Below, piece after piece: positions 7,673 to 17,100 of a stretch of 64,000 nt of DNA. Each line of letters opens with the position of its first letter. Positions within the stretch are counted from its first letter, which is position 1. The stretch spans positions 186,001 to 250,000 of the forward strand of contig NZ_JANAVO010000007.1 of the NCBI RefSeq assembly GCF_024213555.1, given 5' to 3'. Source of the stretch: Allokutzneria sp. A3M-2-11 16 (GTDB lineage: Bacteria; Actinomycetota; Actinomycetes; Mycobacteriales; Pseudonocardiaceae). The translations under genes and the position numbers were made by a program. The notes beneath the pieces were generated by a model, which was given only the letters and a program-made list of their open reading frames with translations, did not search any database and was not told the DNA's origin.

Positions 7673-9395
7673 AATCAGCCGCGATCCGTGGTCTGCGCTG
7701 GACGATCTGCTCGGCGTCGAGATCGTCACGGCGGGTGACGAGGGCATCGGTCCGCTGGCGGTCTACGGGCGGTGTTCGACGGAGGACAACCAGGACCCCG
7801 AGACCTCGCGCGGGTGGCAGGTCGGCAACGCGCGGAAGTTCGTCGAACCGCTCGGCGGGAGGGTGGTCGAGGAGTTCTTCGACATCGGTCAGTGGCGGTC
7901 GGTGCCGTGGGAGCGGCGCGAGGAGGCGTCCCGGCTGTTGGCGGCGCTGAAGAGCCCTGACCGGAGCTGGAACGCGGTCGTGGTCGGTGAGGGGACGCGG
8001 TGCTGGTTCGGTAACCAGTTCTCGTTGATCGCGCCTCGGTTCGCCGCATACGGGGTTGATCTGTGGGTGCCGGAGTTGGGCGGGAAGTTCGACGCTCGGA
8101 ACCCGTCGCACAAGATGCTGATGAGCGTGCTCGGCGGGATGAGCGAGTCCGAGCGCCAGCACGTGCAGGCGCGTGTCCGCGCGGCCATGGATGCCCAGGT
8201 GCTCAACGAGGGACGGCATCAGGGCGGACGTGCGCCGTACGGGTACGTGGTGGTTGACGGCGGTCCGCATCCGAACCCGCGCAAGGCGGCTGAGGGTTAC
8301 CGCCTTCGGGTTCTCGCGATCGACGAGCCGAGCGCGGAAGTGGTGCGGCGGATCTTCGCCGAGTACCTGACGGGTGAGAAGGGCGACCGCGCTATCGCGA
8401 ACGGGCTCAACCGGGATGGCATTCCGTGTCCGTCCGCGCGGCGACCGGACCAGAACCGACACCGGCTCGCGGACGGGTGGCAGGGCAGCACGGTCCGGTC
8501 GATCTTGGAGAACCCGCGCTACACCGGGTTCGCGTTCTTCGGCCGATGGACCCGACAGGAAACGCTGATCGACCCTGACGACGTTGCCGCTGGGCACACC
8601 GTCCGGTTTCGCCGGTCAGCGCCGGAGAAGGTGGTTCGGTCGCGAAAGCCCGCTCATCCGACGATCGTGGAGGTAGAGGAGTTCGTCGAGGCACAGTTGT
8701 TGCGGCGCTCGCGGGCGGCTGGTGGGTTGGCGGCTGGCCGGAAGTTGGAACGCGGACCGAAGCGCACCAAGCGCGCGTACCCGCTCCGTGGCCGTATCCG
8801 TTGTGTCATCTGTAAACGACGGATGGAGGGCACGCCACGGGCCACGCGGACCTACTACCGATGCTCGGCTCGAACCCTCGTTCCGGGTTCGCCTGTCCTG
8901 GAGAACCACCCGAAGAACGTCTATCTCCCAGAATTCGCTGTCCTGCCGCCGCTGAATAGGTGGATTGGACGGTTGTTTGATCCGGAGAACCGGGATGAGA
9001 CGGTCAAGGCCCTGGTCGCTTCACAGGGCGGAACCGCGAAAGCGCACGTCTCGCGGGATGCGGCACAGAAGCGGTTGAATGCGGCCGAGGCACGGCTGAA
9101 GCGGTTCCGCGCCGCGATCGACGCGGGAGTCGACCCCACGGCGCTGGTCGAGGACATCAACGACGCCCAAGCGCAGCGCACGGCGGCTCGCGCCGAACTG
9201 AACGCCTGCCGCGCGCCGGAGCTGCTGACCGACGCCGAGGTCTACGCGATGCTCGATTCCCTCGGGGACATCCGCGCGGAGTTGAAGCGCCGCCAACCCG
9301 GCGAGACTGGAAGAGCTGTTCGCCGAATGGCGACTCGAAGGGGCCTACAACGCAGAAGAGCGGACGGTCGCTGTGACCATCCGCCCCCTGAGTAG
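7656..9395 (+). CDS. large serine recombinase (element integrase), C-terminus frameshifted
   Basis: GTG start, with GGGGG close upstream. The resolvase domain covers residues 33-180, with the nucleophile S41 in VYGRCSTEDNQ and the helical core SVLGGMSESERQHVQARVRAAM. A recombinase domain follows (PRKAAEGYRLRVLAI...RRIFAEYLTGEKGDRAIANGLN), then a zinc ribbon (CVICKRRM...YYRCSA) and a coiled coil (RDAAQKRLNAAEARLKRFRA). The last 25 residues as written are an artefact. One extra base near 9300 shifts the frame; removing it restores LEELFAEWRLEGAYNAEERT and a stop at 9426, which would make 589 residues and carry the gene 22 bp into the tRNA-Leu gene. It catalyses attP x attB strand exchange. The tRNA 3' end is its probable attachment site. 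Confidence 0.9.
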   Translation: MTVTVEISRDPWSALDDLLGVEIVTAGDEGIGPLAVYGRCSTEDNQDPETSRGWQVGNARKFVEPLGGRVVEEFFDIGQWRSVPWERREEASRLLAALKSPDRSWNAVVVGEGTRCWFGNQFSLIAPRFAAYGVDLWVPELGGKFDARNPSHKMLMSVLGGMSESERQHVQARVRAAMDAQVLNEGRHQGGRAPYGYVVVDGGPHPNPRKAAEGYRLRVLAIDEPSAEVVRRIFAEYLTGEKGDRAIANGLNRDGIPCPSARRPDQNRHRLADGWQGSTVRSILENPRYTGFAFFGRWTRQETLIDPDDVAAGHTVRFRRSAPEKVVRSRKPAHPTIVEVEEFVEAQLLRRSRAAGGLAAGRKLERGPKRTKRAYPLRGRIRCVICKRRMEGTPRATRTYYRCSARTLVPGSPVLENHPKNVYLPEFAVLPPLNRWIGRLFDPENRDETVKALVASQGGTAKAHVSRDAAQKRLNAAEARLKRFRAAIDAGVDPTALVEDINDAQAQRTAARAELNACRAPELLTDAEVYAMLDSLGDIRAELKRRQPGETGRAVRRMATRRGLQRRRADGRCDHPPPE

Positions 9396-9404
9396 GGTTA
9401 GTGC

Positions 9405-9490
9405 TGGTGTCCGAGGGGGGACTTGAACCCCCACCCCATTTCTGGGACTAGCACCTCAAGCTAGCGCGTCTGCCATTCCGCCACCCGGAC
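9405..9490 (-). tRNA. tRNA-Leu(GAG), copy with encoded CCA; probable element attachment site
   Basis: Read on the minus strand it folds as a class II tRNA: acceptor GTCCGGG/CTCGGAC, anticodon loop CTTGAGG (anticodon GAG, reading CUC), a long variable arm, and TTCAAGT in the T loop. CCA is encoded at 9407-9405. The 83-nt body is identical to the tRNA gene at 12978-13060, which points the other way and lacks the encoded CCA. The frame-corrected end of the serine recombinase gene reaches position 9426, so the 3' part of this tRNA is very likely the att core of the element to its left. Confidence 0.95.
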
Positions 9491-9849
9491 GTACCCACTT
9501 GGCGGTTGTCCCCGCCGCGTGTGGTCACAGGTTAGCTGATCAACATGGCGGGCTCCAAATCGGGGTCCGGGGGTCGGCGGCGGTGGGTGGAAGCCGCAGG
9601 TGGACGTCGGTCCGGGTGGCCGGTCCGATCCGGGTGTCGACGGGTGGGCTTCGCCCGGTTCGGCGCGATGGTGGTGTTGAACGATTCCACAGTGATTGTT
9701 TGGCGGGGCTTTCGTGGAGTGGGCTCGGCGTGTGAAGTTTTGGTAAGGCGATTATGCCTGCAGGGCGTATATAAAGCGGGTGATGGTGCGTCAAATGTTC
9801 GGAGCAGGGATCTCGATCCTGCCTGCGCCTGGGCTCGGCTGGAGCCGAA
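9491..9849. other. non-coding or degraded DNA beside the tRNA
   Basis: I see no convincing gene here. The open frames have shadow-like composition. The end near 9850 is where the decarboxylase remnant loses similarity. The upstream region of the minus-strand tRNA, including its promoter, must lie in the first 60 bases. Confidence 0.4.
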
Positions 9850-10311
9850 GGCGTTTTCGCCGTAGCCCATGGCGTTGCAGAACCACCGGACCACGTCCAG
9901 TTCGATCTGCGCGAAGCCCGGCGCCGCGGCCCACACGCCGGCGAAGCGGTTCAGGCTGCGCGCCAGGAACTCGCCCACAGCGGCCTGGAACAGCCCGCCA
10001 GAGGGCACGTGCGCCATGAAACCCGGGTGCGCGTGCATCATTCCGCTGGGCAGCGCACGGTCGAACACCGTATCCAGCAGTTCGGGCAGCCGCGGTCCGG
10101 TCCGGGGCGCCACCGGCTCGTCCAAGAGGTCCTTGCACTGCGCGGGCGCCAGATCCAGATCCGGCAGCGCGGAGACGTCGGAGAGCACCGGCTCCGGTCC
10201 ACCGCGGAACGCGGCGGCGAAGCTGTCGATGATGCGCTCGGCGTCGGTGGTCGCGTCGAAGCGCCGGCACAGACCGTCCAGCACCGCGCGCTGCCGCTCA
10301 TCGCTGGCCAC
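9850..10311 (-). pseudogene. N-terminal fragment of a PLP-dependent aromatic amino acid decarboxylase
   Basis: About 150 residues match the start of group II decarboxylases: LPELLDTVFDRALPSGMMHA, then HPGFMAHVPSGGLFQAAVGEFL and ELDVVRWFCNAMGYGENAFG. Similarity stops at about 9850, before the PLP-binding lysine region, so no active enzyme can be made. The fragment starts 40 bp after the end of the monooxygenase wreck on the same strand, so the two were probably one operon acting on a tryptophan or kynurenine derivative. Confidence 0.75.
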
Positions 10312-10350
10312 GACCTCGTGGTACGGCGTGTTCGTGACCGCGACCGCGTT

Positions 10351-11389
10351 CTAGAGCGGGATGTAGAGGTCCGGGTGCCGTTCGTGCAGACGCCGTTCCA
10401 GGACTGCCCGCGCCTGGAAACCCGCCGTGGCGGAGTGCCGTTTTAGCTGAGCGCCCATCGCCAGCGACAGATCGGTGATCGCATCTCCCGCGGGCTTCCG
10501 GAGCCGCGTGAACTCCGGCAGCGTGCCCCGCAGCGCGGTGTCGACGTCCACCTCCGCGAGGTTGCGGTCCAGGATCTCGAAAAAGCAGCGAACGTCCTCG
10601 AAACTGTAGTTGATCCCCTGGCCGAAGAACGGGACAAGCGTGTGCGCCGCATCGCCCAGCAACACCGTGCGTTCGTGGTGGTACGGCGAACACCGCACAG
10701 TCTTCAACGCGCCAGGGTGAGCGGAGAGCACATCCTCGGCAAAAGACGGCAAGAACTGCCGAGTGTCCGGGAAATGCTCGGAGAACAACCGCCGCACATC
10801 CTGCGGTGTGCGCATCGTCGCCCAGCTCGGCCGCGCCGGGTCCTCCGCCGCGAACGGCAACCACAAACTGGTCGTGTAGGTGGCGTCCACATTCGGCTGG
10901 GCGATCAGCATCAGATTTCCGCGCGGCCACGAGTGCAGACCGTGCCCGCGGGAAGCGTTCAGCAGCACCGGCTTCCCGTCGCGCTCGCCGACACCGGGTC
11001 CGCCGCAACGGCTTCGTGGTGGAAGAACAGTCGCGCCCCGGCGCACTCCGCCTCCTCCAGCAGCAGGTTGTGCAGCGCGAGCCGGGGGATGGACAGCAGG
11101 TGGTGCTCGGCCGTAGGGCTGGTAGGAGACCGTCCCGTCGGCGCGGTGCACGATCCGCTGCGGCGAGCAGGTCGACGAGGGGGCCGCTCAGGGAGTTCAG
11201 GCCACGCCGGGTCAGCGTCAGGTTGAAGGAGTGCCCGCGGGCGGGCGGTGACTTCCGGATGTCGGCGCCCCGCTCGTAGACCTCGACGTCGAACCCGCGT
11301 TTCCGCAACTCGATCGCCACAAGGCATCCGACCGGGCCCGCCCCGACGATGGCGGCTCGCGCTGTGTCGGCGGATATCGGCACTGACAC
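10351..11389 (-). pseudogene. kynurenine 3-monooxygenase-like FAD hydroxylase, multiply frameshifted
   Basis: The start is well preserved: RAAIVGAGPVGCLVAIELRK (FAD-binding GxGxxG) and ARGHSFNLTLTRRGL, the KMO signature. The reading frame then changes at least three times between 11180 and 10980. Pieces such as LLSIPRLALHNLLLEEAE and RGHGLHSWPRGNLMLIAQPN fall in different frames. The C-terminal half is intact in one frame, including LLGDAAHTLVPFFGQGINYS (second FAD motif), and ends PDLYIPL. A good ribosome site (GAGAGGAGG) still precedes the ATG. This is clear decay of an aromatic-metabolite pathway, perhaps 3-hydroxykynurenine formation. Confidence 0.8.
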
Positions 11390-11552
11390 CTCCTCTCAGA
11401 TTCAGACATTTCCTTGTGACGCTAGAAAAAAGCTCTCCCCGTGCTCTCGCCGCACTCTCTCCCGCGCGCAGATCGGCACGAGAGGACGATGAGAGGAAAC
11501 CGTGGAAAAAGCCGACCCTCCGCGCGGGCGCCCCGGGTGGTAGAAAGGCCAG

Positions 11553-12902
11553 GTGGGCAGCGACAACGACGGCACAGCGCAGGACACCCTCCGACTCGCC
11601 GAGGAGGAGGTGATCACCCTCGCCAGCGAGCTCATCCGGATCGACTCCACCAACACCGGCGACCCCGACACCGTGGTGGGGGAGCGCGCGGCCGCCGAGT
11701 ACGTGGCGGCGCAGCTCGCCGACGTCGGCTACGACACCACCTACGTCGAGTCCGGCACCGGGATGAAGGGCCGCGGCAACGTCTTCGCCCGCCTCGAAGG
11801 CGCCGACCCCAGCCGCCCGGCGCTGCTCGTGCACGGACACCTCGACGTCGTCCCCGCCGACGCCAGCGAATGGTCGGTGCACCCCTTCTCCGGCGCCGTC
11901 CAGGACGACTACGTCTGGGGCCGCGGCGCCGTCGACATGAAGGACATGGTCGCCATGACGCTGGCGACCGCCCGCCGCCTCAAGCGCGACGGCATCGTCC
12001 CGCCCCGCGACATCGTCTTCGCGTTCCTCGCCGACGAGGAGGCAGGCGGCCTGCACGGCGCGCAGTGGCTCGTCGACAACCGCCCCGAGCTCTTCGACGG
12101 CTGCACCGAGGCAATCGGCGAGGTCGGCGGCTTCTCCATCACCGTCAAGGACGGCGTCCGCGCCTACCTCATCGAAACCGCCGAGAAGGGCATCGCCTGG
12201 ATGCGGCTGCGCGTGCGCGGGCGCGCTGGGCACGGCTCCATGCTCACCGACGACAACTCCGTCACCCGGCTCTCCGAGGCCGTCGCGCGCCTCGGCAGGC
12301 ACACATTCCCGCTCGTCATGACCGACTCCGTGCGCGAGTTCCTCGCCGCCATCACGGAAATGACCGGCCTGGAGTTCGGCGAGGACGACATCGACGGCGC
12401 CGTCGCCAAGCTCGGCGGCCTCGCCCGCATCATCGGCGCCACCCTTCGCGACACCGCCAACCCCACCATGCTCAACGCCGGCTACAAGGCCAACGTCATC
12501 CCCTCCAGCGCCGAGGCCGTCGTCGACTGCCGCATCCTCCCCGGCCGCCAGCCCGCCTTCGAACGCGAACTCGACGAGATCCTCGGCCCCGACGTCGAAC
12601 GCGAGTGGATCGCCAACCTCCCCGCCCTCGAAACCAGCTTCGACGGCCCCCTCGTCGACACCATGTCCGCCTCGATCATGGCCGAGGACCCCGGCGCCAA
12701 GGTCGTGCCCTACATGCTCTCCGGTGGCACCGACGCCAAGGCCTTCTCCCGCCTCGGCATCCGCTGCTTCGGCTTCGCCCCCCTGAAGCTGCCCGCCGAC
12801 CTCGACTTCTCCGCCCTCTTCCACGGAGTCGACGAACGCGTCCCCGTCGAAGCCCTCCAGTTCGGCACCCGCGTCCTGGACCGCTTCCTCCGCCACAGCT
12901 GA
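11553..12902 (+). CDS. M20 family metallopeptidase/deacylase
   Basis: 449 residues from a GTG with AAGG upstream. The di-zinc site of M20 enzymes is visible: HGHLDVVPA near residue 96 (first His/Asp), GRGAVDMKD (bridging Asp), FLADEEAGG near 160 (catalytic Glu and metal Glu), and the final metal His in FSALFHGVDERVP near 430. The dimerisation lid lies between residues 210 and 330. Members hydrolyse dipeptides, acylated amino acids or carbamoyl substrates in the cytoplasm. The exact substrate is not readable. It stands alone between wrecked genes and the plus-strand tRNA-Leu and appears intact, so it is probably core genome. Confidence 0.88.
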   Translation: MGSDNDGTAQDTLRLAEEEVITLASELIRIDSTNTGDPDTVVGERAAAEYVAAQLADVGYDTTYVESGTGMKGRGNVFARLEGADPSRPALLVHGHLDVVPADASEWSVHPFSGAVQDDYVWGRGAVDMKDMVAMTLATARRLKRDGIVPPRDIVFAFLADEEAGGLHGAQWLVDNRPELFDGCTEAIGEVGGFSITVKDGVRAYLIETAEKGIAWMRLRVRGRAGHGSMLTDDNSVTRLSEAVARLGRHTFPLVMTDSVREFLAAITEMTGLEFGEDDIDGAVAKLGGLARIIGATLRDTANPTMLNAGYKANVIPSSAEAVVDCRILPGRQPAFERELDEILGPDVEREWIANLPALETSFDGPLVDTMSASIMAEDPGAKVVPYMLSGGTDAKAFSRLGIRCFGFAPLKLPADLDFSALFHGVDERVPVEALQFGTRVLDRFLRHS

Positions 12903-12922
12903 TCCGTCCTCTTCGGACAGAA

Positions 12923-12950
12923 GGGGGCCGGTGCCCCAGCCCCGGCCCCC
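12923..12950 (+). terminator. GC-rich hairpin after the M20 gene
   Basis: GGGGGCCGG and CCGGCCCCC pair over 9 bp with a 10-nt loop, 21 bp after the M20 stop and just before the tRNA-Leu promoter region. There is no U-tract, as is common for actinomycete terminators. Confidence 0.6.
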
Positions 12951-12977
12951 GTGGGCTACTGTGTGCCCACACACCAG

Positions 12978-13060
12978 GTCCGGGTGGCGGAATGGCAGAC
13001 GCGCTAGCTTGAGGTGCTAGTCCCAGAAATGGGGTGGGGGTTCAAGTCCCCCCTCGGACA
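12978..13060 (+). tRNA. tRNA-Leu(GAG), copy without encoded CCA
   Basis: The 83-nt body is identical to the minus-strand tRNA at 9408-9490, with the same GAG anticodon and class II variable arm. The 3' end is followed by CAA instead of CCA, so CCA would be added by nucleotidyltransferase. A terminator hairpin follows at 13122-13144. Remnants of an AbrB/tyrosine-integrase pair begin about 220 bp further on, which suggests this tRNA has also served as an attachment site. Confidence 0.95.
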
Positions 13061-13121
13061 CAAAAACGTCGCATACATGCTCGTCTGACGCGCCTGTGCT
13101 CGAAGGCGCTCCAAAACACTG

Positions 13122-13144
13122 AACTAGCCCCTTCCGGGCTGGTT
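13122..13144 (+). terminator. rho-independent terminator after tRNA-Leu
   Basis: AACTAGCCC and GGGCTGGTT form a 9-bp stem (one G-U pair) with a 5-nt loop, followed by TGTTGTG. It lies about 60 nt after the tRNA 3' end. The stretch from here to 13277 shows no gene. Confidence 0.65.
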
Positions 13145-13277
13145 TGTTGTGCGTGGCCGTGGTCCTCGGACCGGCCCGGTGGTCGCACCTGTTGTGCTTC
13201 CAACTACCACACCCCGCTCGTCTACGCGGTTGACGGCTCGTTCTCCGTTTCCGCCGTCGGCGATCCCGGCTTCGCGC

Positions 13278-13625
13278 ATGAGCAGCGTCGTCTATGGGTT
13301 GGCGGCGGTGGACAGCCGAGGCCGTGTCGCCAACCATGCCGTGATGACCGTGCTGCGGTGGAGTCCGGAAACGCGGCTGAACATTCGCGAGGCCTGCGGG
13401 TTGCTGGTTGTCCACGCGGTTCCGGGTGGGGTGTTCGGTGACCAAGCAGGGGCATCTGCGGTTGCCCGCGTCGGTGCGGCACTGCTGCGGCCTGGTCCCG
13501 GGCGATCGTGTCCTGCTCGTGGCCGACCCCGACCAGAACGTGCTGGTGGTGTGCACCCGCCTGTCGCGCTGGACGAGCTGCTCGTGGCGCGTCACGTCGA
13601 GCTGCTGGGCGGTGATCGCCTATGA
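13278..13625 (+). pseudogene. AbrB/MazE-like DNA-binding protein, frameshifted
   Basis: An ATG at 13278 opens SSVVYGLAAVDSRGRVANHA and continues to about 13435. The AbrB core then appears in another frame (KQGHLRLPASVRHCCGLVPG, DRVLLVADPDQNVLVV), and the end (ALDELLVARHVELLGGD) is back in the first. The last codons overlap the ATG of the integrase remnant (ATGA). In other actinomycetes I know this pairing: an AbrB-like gene directly upstream of a tyrosine integrase. Two frameshifts make it non-functional as written. Confidence 0.65.
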
Positions 13626-13795
13626 CGGCGCCGTCCGGAGCTTCGCCGGAAGTGGAAGCGGCCCGGCTCGTGCTGGAGCGGATGGGCGTCTCCATCGAGC
13701 AGCTTCTCCCCGTACCGGTCGTGCGGAAGCTGGTGCCGACGACGTTCTCGGCCTACATCCCAGTTGTCTCTGACGGCACCCGCCGAGCCAACGAT
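13622..13795 (+). pseudogene. 5' fragment of a tyrosine recombinase/integrase gene
   Basis: The first 58 residues (EVEAARLVLERMGVSIEQLL, PVVRKLVPTTFSAYIPVVSDGTRR split around position 45) match the start of actinomycete tyrosine integrases just before the core-binding domain. Similarity ends near 13795, so the core-binding and catalytic domains are missing. It lies about 560 bp after a tRNA-Leu gene, the expected place for an element that used that tRNA. Confidence 0.55.
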
Positions 13796-13800
13796 CCGTA

Positions 13801-14049
13801 CTACACATCGAGCAGCTCCATCGACTTGAGATCGACGAGGCCGGCGCTGCGCCGCCGTTCATGCTCAAGATCATTGCGGCGGTGGACGATCGTCGCCGTG
13901 GTGTCGAAGATCCGCGCGTTCACTGAACGGGCCTCGCGCAGGTCGCGTGCGGTGCCCGGTTCCACTTGGATCGTGTTCGCCAGCGGAGAGCTCATCGCGT
14001 CCGGCGCGATGCCGTGAGGGAAGGGTAGGGGGCAGTTCGCACGGCGCAA
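13801..14049 (-). CDS. hypothetical short ORF, possibly truncated
   Basis: An 82-residue frame runs leftward and ends right at the junction with the integrase fragment. It may start at an internal ATG giving SSPLANTIQVEPGTARDLRE and onward. The middle (REARSVNARIFDTTATIVHR) is charged and helical, with no family I recognise. It may be the 5' part of a gene cut off by the rearrangement at about 13800. Confidence 0.3.
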   Translation of the reverse strand: MRRANCPLPFPHGIAPDAMSSPLANTIQVEPGTARDLREARSVNARIFDTTATIVHRRNDLEHERRRSAGLVDLKSMELLDV

Positions 14050-14100
14050 TCCTTCCCTACACCTTCCAGGCTCGCCCGCTCAGGGGACAACTTGCCTTGT

Positions 14101-14160
14101 GGCCGACGTATTGCACTCTTTATCGAACACCTATTCGATAAAGAGTGCAATACGTCGGCC
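14101..14160. repeat. 27-bp perfect inverted repeat with 6-nt loop
   Basis: Positions 14101-14127 and 14134-14160 are exact reverse complements, separated by CACCTA. The arms begin GGCCGACGTATTGCAC and are AT-richer than their surroundings. The centre reads TCGAACACCTATTCGA, close to the actinobacterial SOS/LexA box (TCGAAC-N4-GTTCGA) with one clear mismatch. It lies 35 bp beyond the stop of the STAND-like ATPase gene, at the edge of the island. It could be a strong terminator, an operator or a recombination/end structure. Confidence 0.95.
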
Positions 14161-14194
14161 GGTGGTGTTCACAGTGGACGATGGATCGTGCCTG

Positions 14195-17100
14195 TCAGCG
14201 CGTTCGATGTGGCCAGGCCGCGAGCACTCGGGACTCCAGTTCGTATCTGCCCTCAGCGTCGATGTCGAACAACTGCAACGCGATCAGGCAATCGAGGGTG
14301 GTTTCTGGTTCCTCCAGCACTTCTTCGACAGTTTCCAGCAGATCTGAGCGCGAGATCGGGCCGAGGTCAGCCAGCACGACCACCACCTCGAATGCCCGGA
14401 GGAGGGATTCCTCCGCGGTCAGCCCGACCGCGTCGACCAGGGCCGCTGCCCCTTCTGGCTGCGCCAACCGCTCTGCTACCCGCCGAAGGGCTTCCTGTTC
14501 GTCCCTGCCGGTGGACACCAGCATCGCCGCTTCCTCGACCAGCATCGGCCACCCTCCGGTGACCTCAAGCAGTTTCTCGAAGCGCTCCTCGTGCGAGAAG
14601 TGACCACTCGACAACGTCCACACCCGCAGCGATGACCTGTCGTACCTACGCAGCAGCACCACGCCCACGGACGTCGCACCCTTGGCAGGAGCGGCGCCGA
14701 GAACCGCACGCCAGACGCTGAACTGGTCCGGTCCGGCGATGATGACGGCGGAGCGTGTCACGCCGGGCACTGTCGGCACCCGCTCGACGGCGGCGGCGAG
14801 GGCCTCCAGGCACGCCTCGTCGTTCGGCGCGGGCACCACGAGGTCGTCGATGATCACCCGTCGTTCCCCGGGCTTTCCCGCGATCAGCTCTTCCTCGAAG
14901 TGGCGACGCATCGAGATGGACGGCACCGTGAACAGACCTCCCTCGCCGGTCGCCTTCCTGATCCCGGTCGCGGCCATCTGGATCCCGGTCGCCGACGTTC
15001 CCAGGACAACGCGGACCTGGTTCGTGTGCACGCCCACCAGGTCGTTGACCTGACTGGCTGTCAACGGGGACCAGCGACCGTCCGCAAGCTCCAGGCGCTG
15101 CTCCAACGCGGTGAATTCCTCCGGGAGCAGGGAGGTCTCGGCGCCGACCAGCTGCGTCTCCACGTCCTTGCGGGAACCGATCATCGACAGCACGTTCGGG
15201 CTGCGCAGGTGCCAGCCCCTGCCGTCGTTGTTCGGGGCCAGCACACCCAGGCCGACCATCTCCTGCAAGTACGCCCGGAAACCCTCGATGTCCAGTGTGG
15301 TGAACCCGGCCGGCCACCAGCCGAGGCATTCCTCGCGCACCTGCACGTCCGTCAGCCTCGCGTCCAGGCCGCTCTCGTGCGCGTTGTGCGCCAACACATT
15401 CGCGATGACGTTGTACCGCGGGTCTAGGTGCAACGTGTCGCGGAAGGCCGCGTTGATGTCGGCCTTCAGGTCAGCGTTGGCCTCAACGCTCTCGACGTCC
15501 GCACGGGTGATGTTGAACGGCGGGCCCTCACCAAGGGGTTCGACCGTCGCGCGTTTCACGTGCATCGCCTCGACCAGCCTGTTGCCGAACATTTGCAGCA
15601 GGAACGGCTGGTACGAGCAATAGCCAAGGACGCGGTTGACGAAGTCGGGTTCCGCGAAGTCGAATCCGAGTGCCTGCAACGGACGCGTCAGGAGATCCGA
15701 GGCGAACTGGGGGCGCAGCGGGCCGATCACCGTCGGGCGCTGCGCCAGGTGGCTGAAAGGACCGTTCGGCGAACTCTTCGTGTAGCGCTGGACGGAGTGC
15801 AGTCCGGCGAAAACGACCTTCACTTTGCTGTTGGCGGACTCGCCGAGGTGTTTGAGTCGGGTCGTCTCGGAGAACCGGGGAGCGTCGGCCTCGAAGAACC
15901 GGTCACACTCGTCCAGCAGGATCAGCAGACGGCGCTGCGGGTTGGTCTTCGTCCACTCCAACAGACCCGAACGAACCTGCTCGTACGGTGCCACCGACTT
16001 CCGGCCTCGTGGACGCGTGATGACCTCGCGCTCGATCAGGTCCCGCGCCAACGCGCTCCAGATGGCGTCTGACCCGATCGCCGAATCAGGCGCGATGCCG
16101 ACCGTGTCCAGGCTCAGGTAGATCGCGACGTGCTCGTGTCGTTTCTGGTGCTCGAAACGCGCTGCGGCGTTGCGTAGCAGCGCGCTCTTGCCGAGCCCAC
16201 GCCCGCCGAAGATCAACTGCGTGCCGTCCGGGTCGAGCAGGCTCTTCCGCTCCGCGTCACGGCCGTAGAACATCTCCTCCGCGACCAGTCCGCGCTTCTG
16301 CCTGAGGTACGGGTTCACGTTGGAGAAGGGCAACAGCACGCTCATCGTCGCGTCCATCTGCCCATTGCCCTGTGCCGCGAGGTAGGCGAGCGCGGAGTCA
16401 TCTAGCACCAGAACGGGAGCCGCGCTGCGCACCGCCCGCCTAGCGAGTTCTTGCCGCGTCTGCGTGCTCATCGTCCCGAAGTACGCGATCAACAGACATT
16501 CCTCGGAGTGGTCCTGGTCAGCGAAACCCATGAGCTGTTCCGCGCCGTGCTGCCCCCATGCGAGCAACACCCGGAGTCGCTTGTTGAGCTTCTTCTCGCT
16601 GAACGCCGGCACCAGGGCGCTGCCATGGACCTTGATGTCGCACACGTCCACGAAACGTCGGTTCGGCCCGTGCGGCACCTCGGTGACCCGCTCAATCCTG
16701 CGGCACTCGATCCCGATGACCCTGAGAGCCGGTAGCAACAGCTGCCGCTCGTTGATGCGGTTCCATCGTCCTTCCGGCGGCGTCGTGCTCATCTGGAGCC
16801 AGCCGGACAACGCCTCTGCCGTGGTCGCGGCAACATCCGAGCTGAGTTTCGAGAAGTTCAGGACCTCGCACCCCTGCACCTGGCGGCTGCCGCGGATCAC
16901 GGCGATGAGTTCGGGAGTGAGCCCTCGCGGCAACGCATCCGGAACCGTCGGGAAGTAGCGCACCAGGTCCTTGCGCTTGGGCACTTTCGGCACCGGGACA
17001 CCGATTTCGAGGAAATAGGTGAGCTCCTCCGCGGTGGAGAGCTGGCCAGTGTTGATCAGCCGGGTGACTCGCTCGATCGTCGCCTCATCGACATTGGGCA

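Noticed and set aside
10959-12974. A 671-residue minus-strand open frame over the M20 peptidase gene
   Set aside because: Its sequence is a low-complexity Gly/Val/Glu/Asp/His shadow of the plus-strand M20 frame; only its last part coincides with a piece of the broken monooxygenase gene.
11441-13012. A 523-residue plus-strand frame extremely rich in Arg and Pro
   Set aside because: It is another frame of the M20 gene region; no domain and composition typical of GC-rich shadows.
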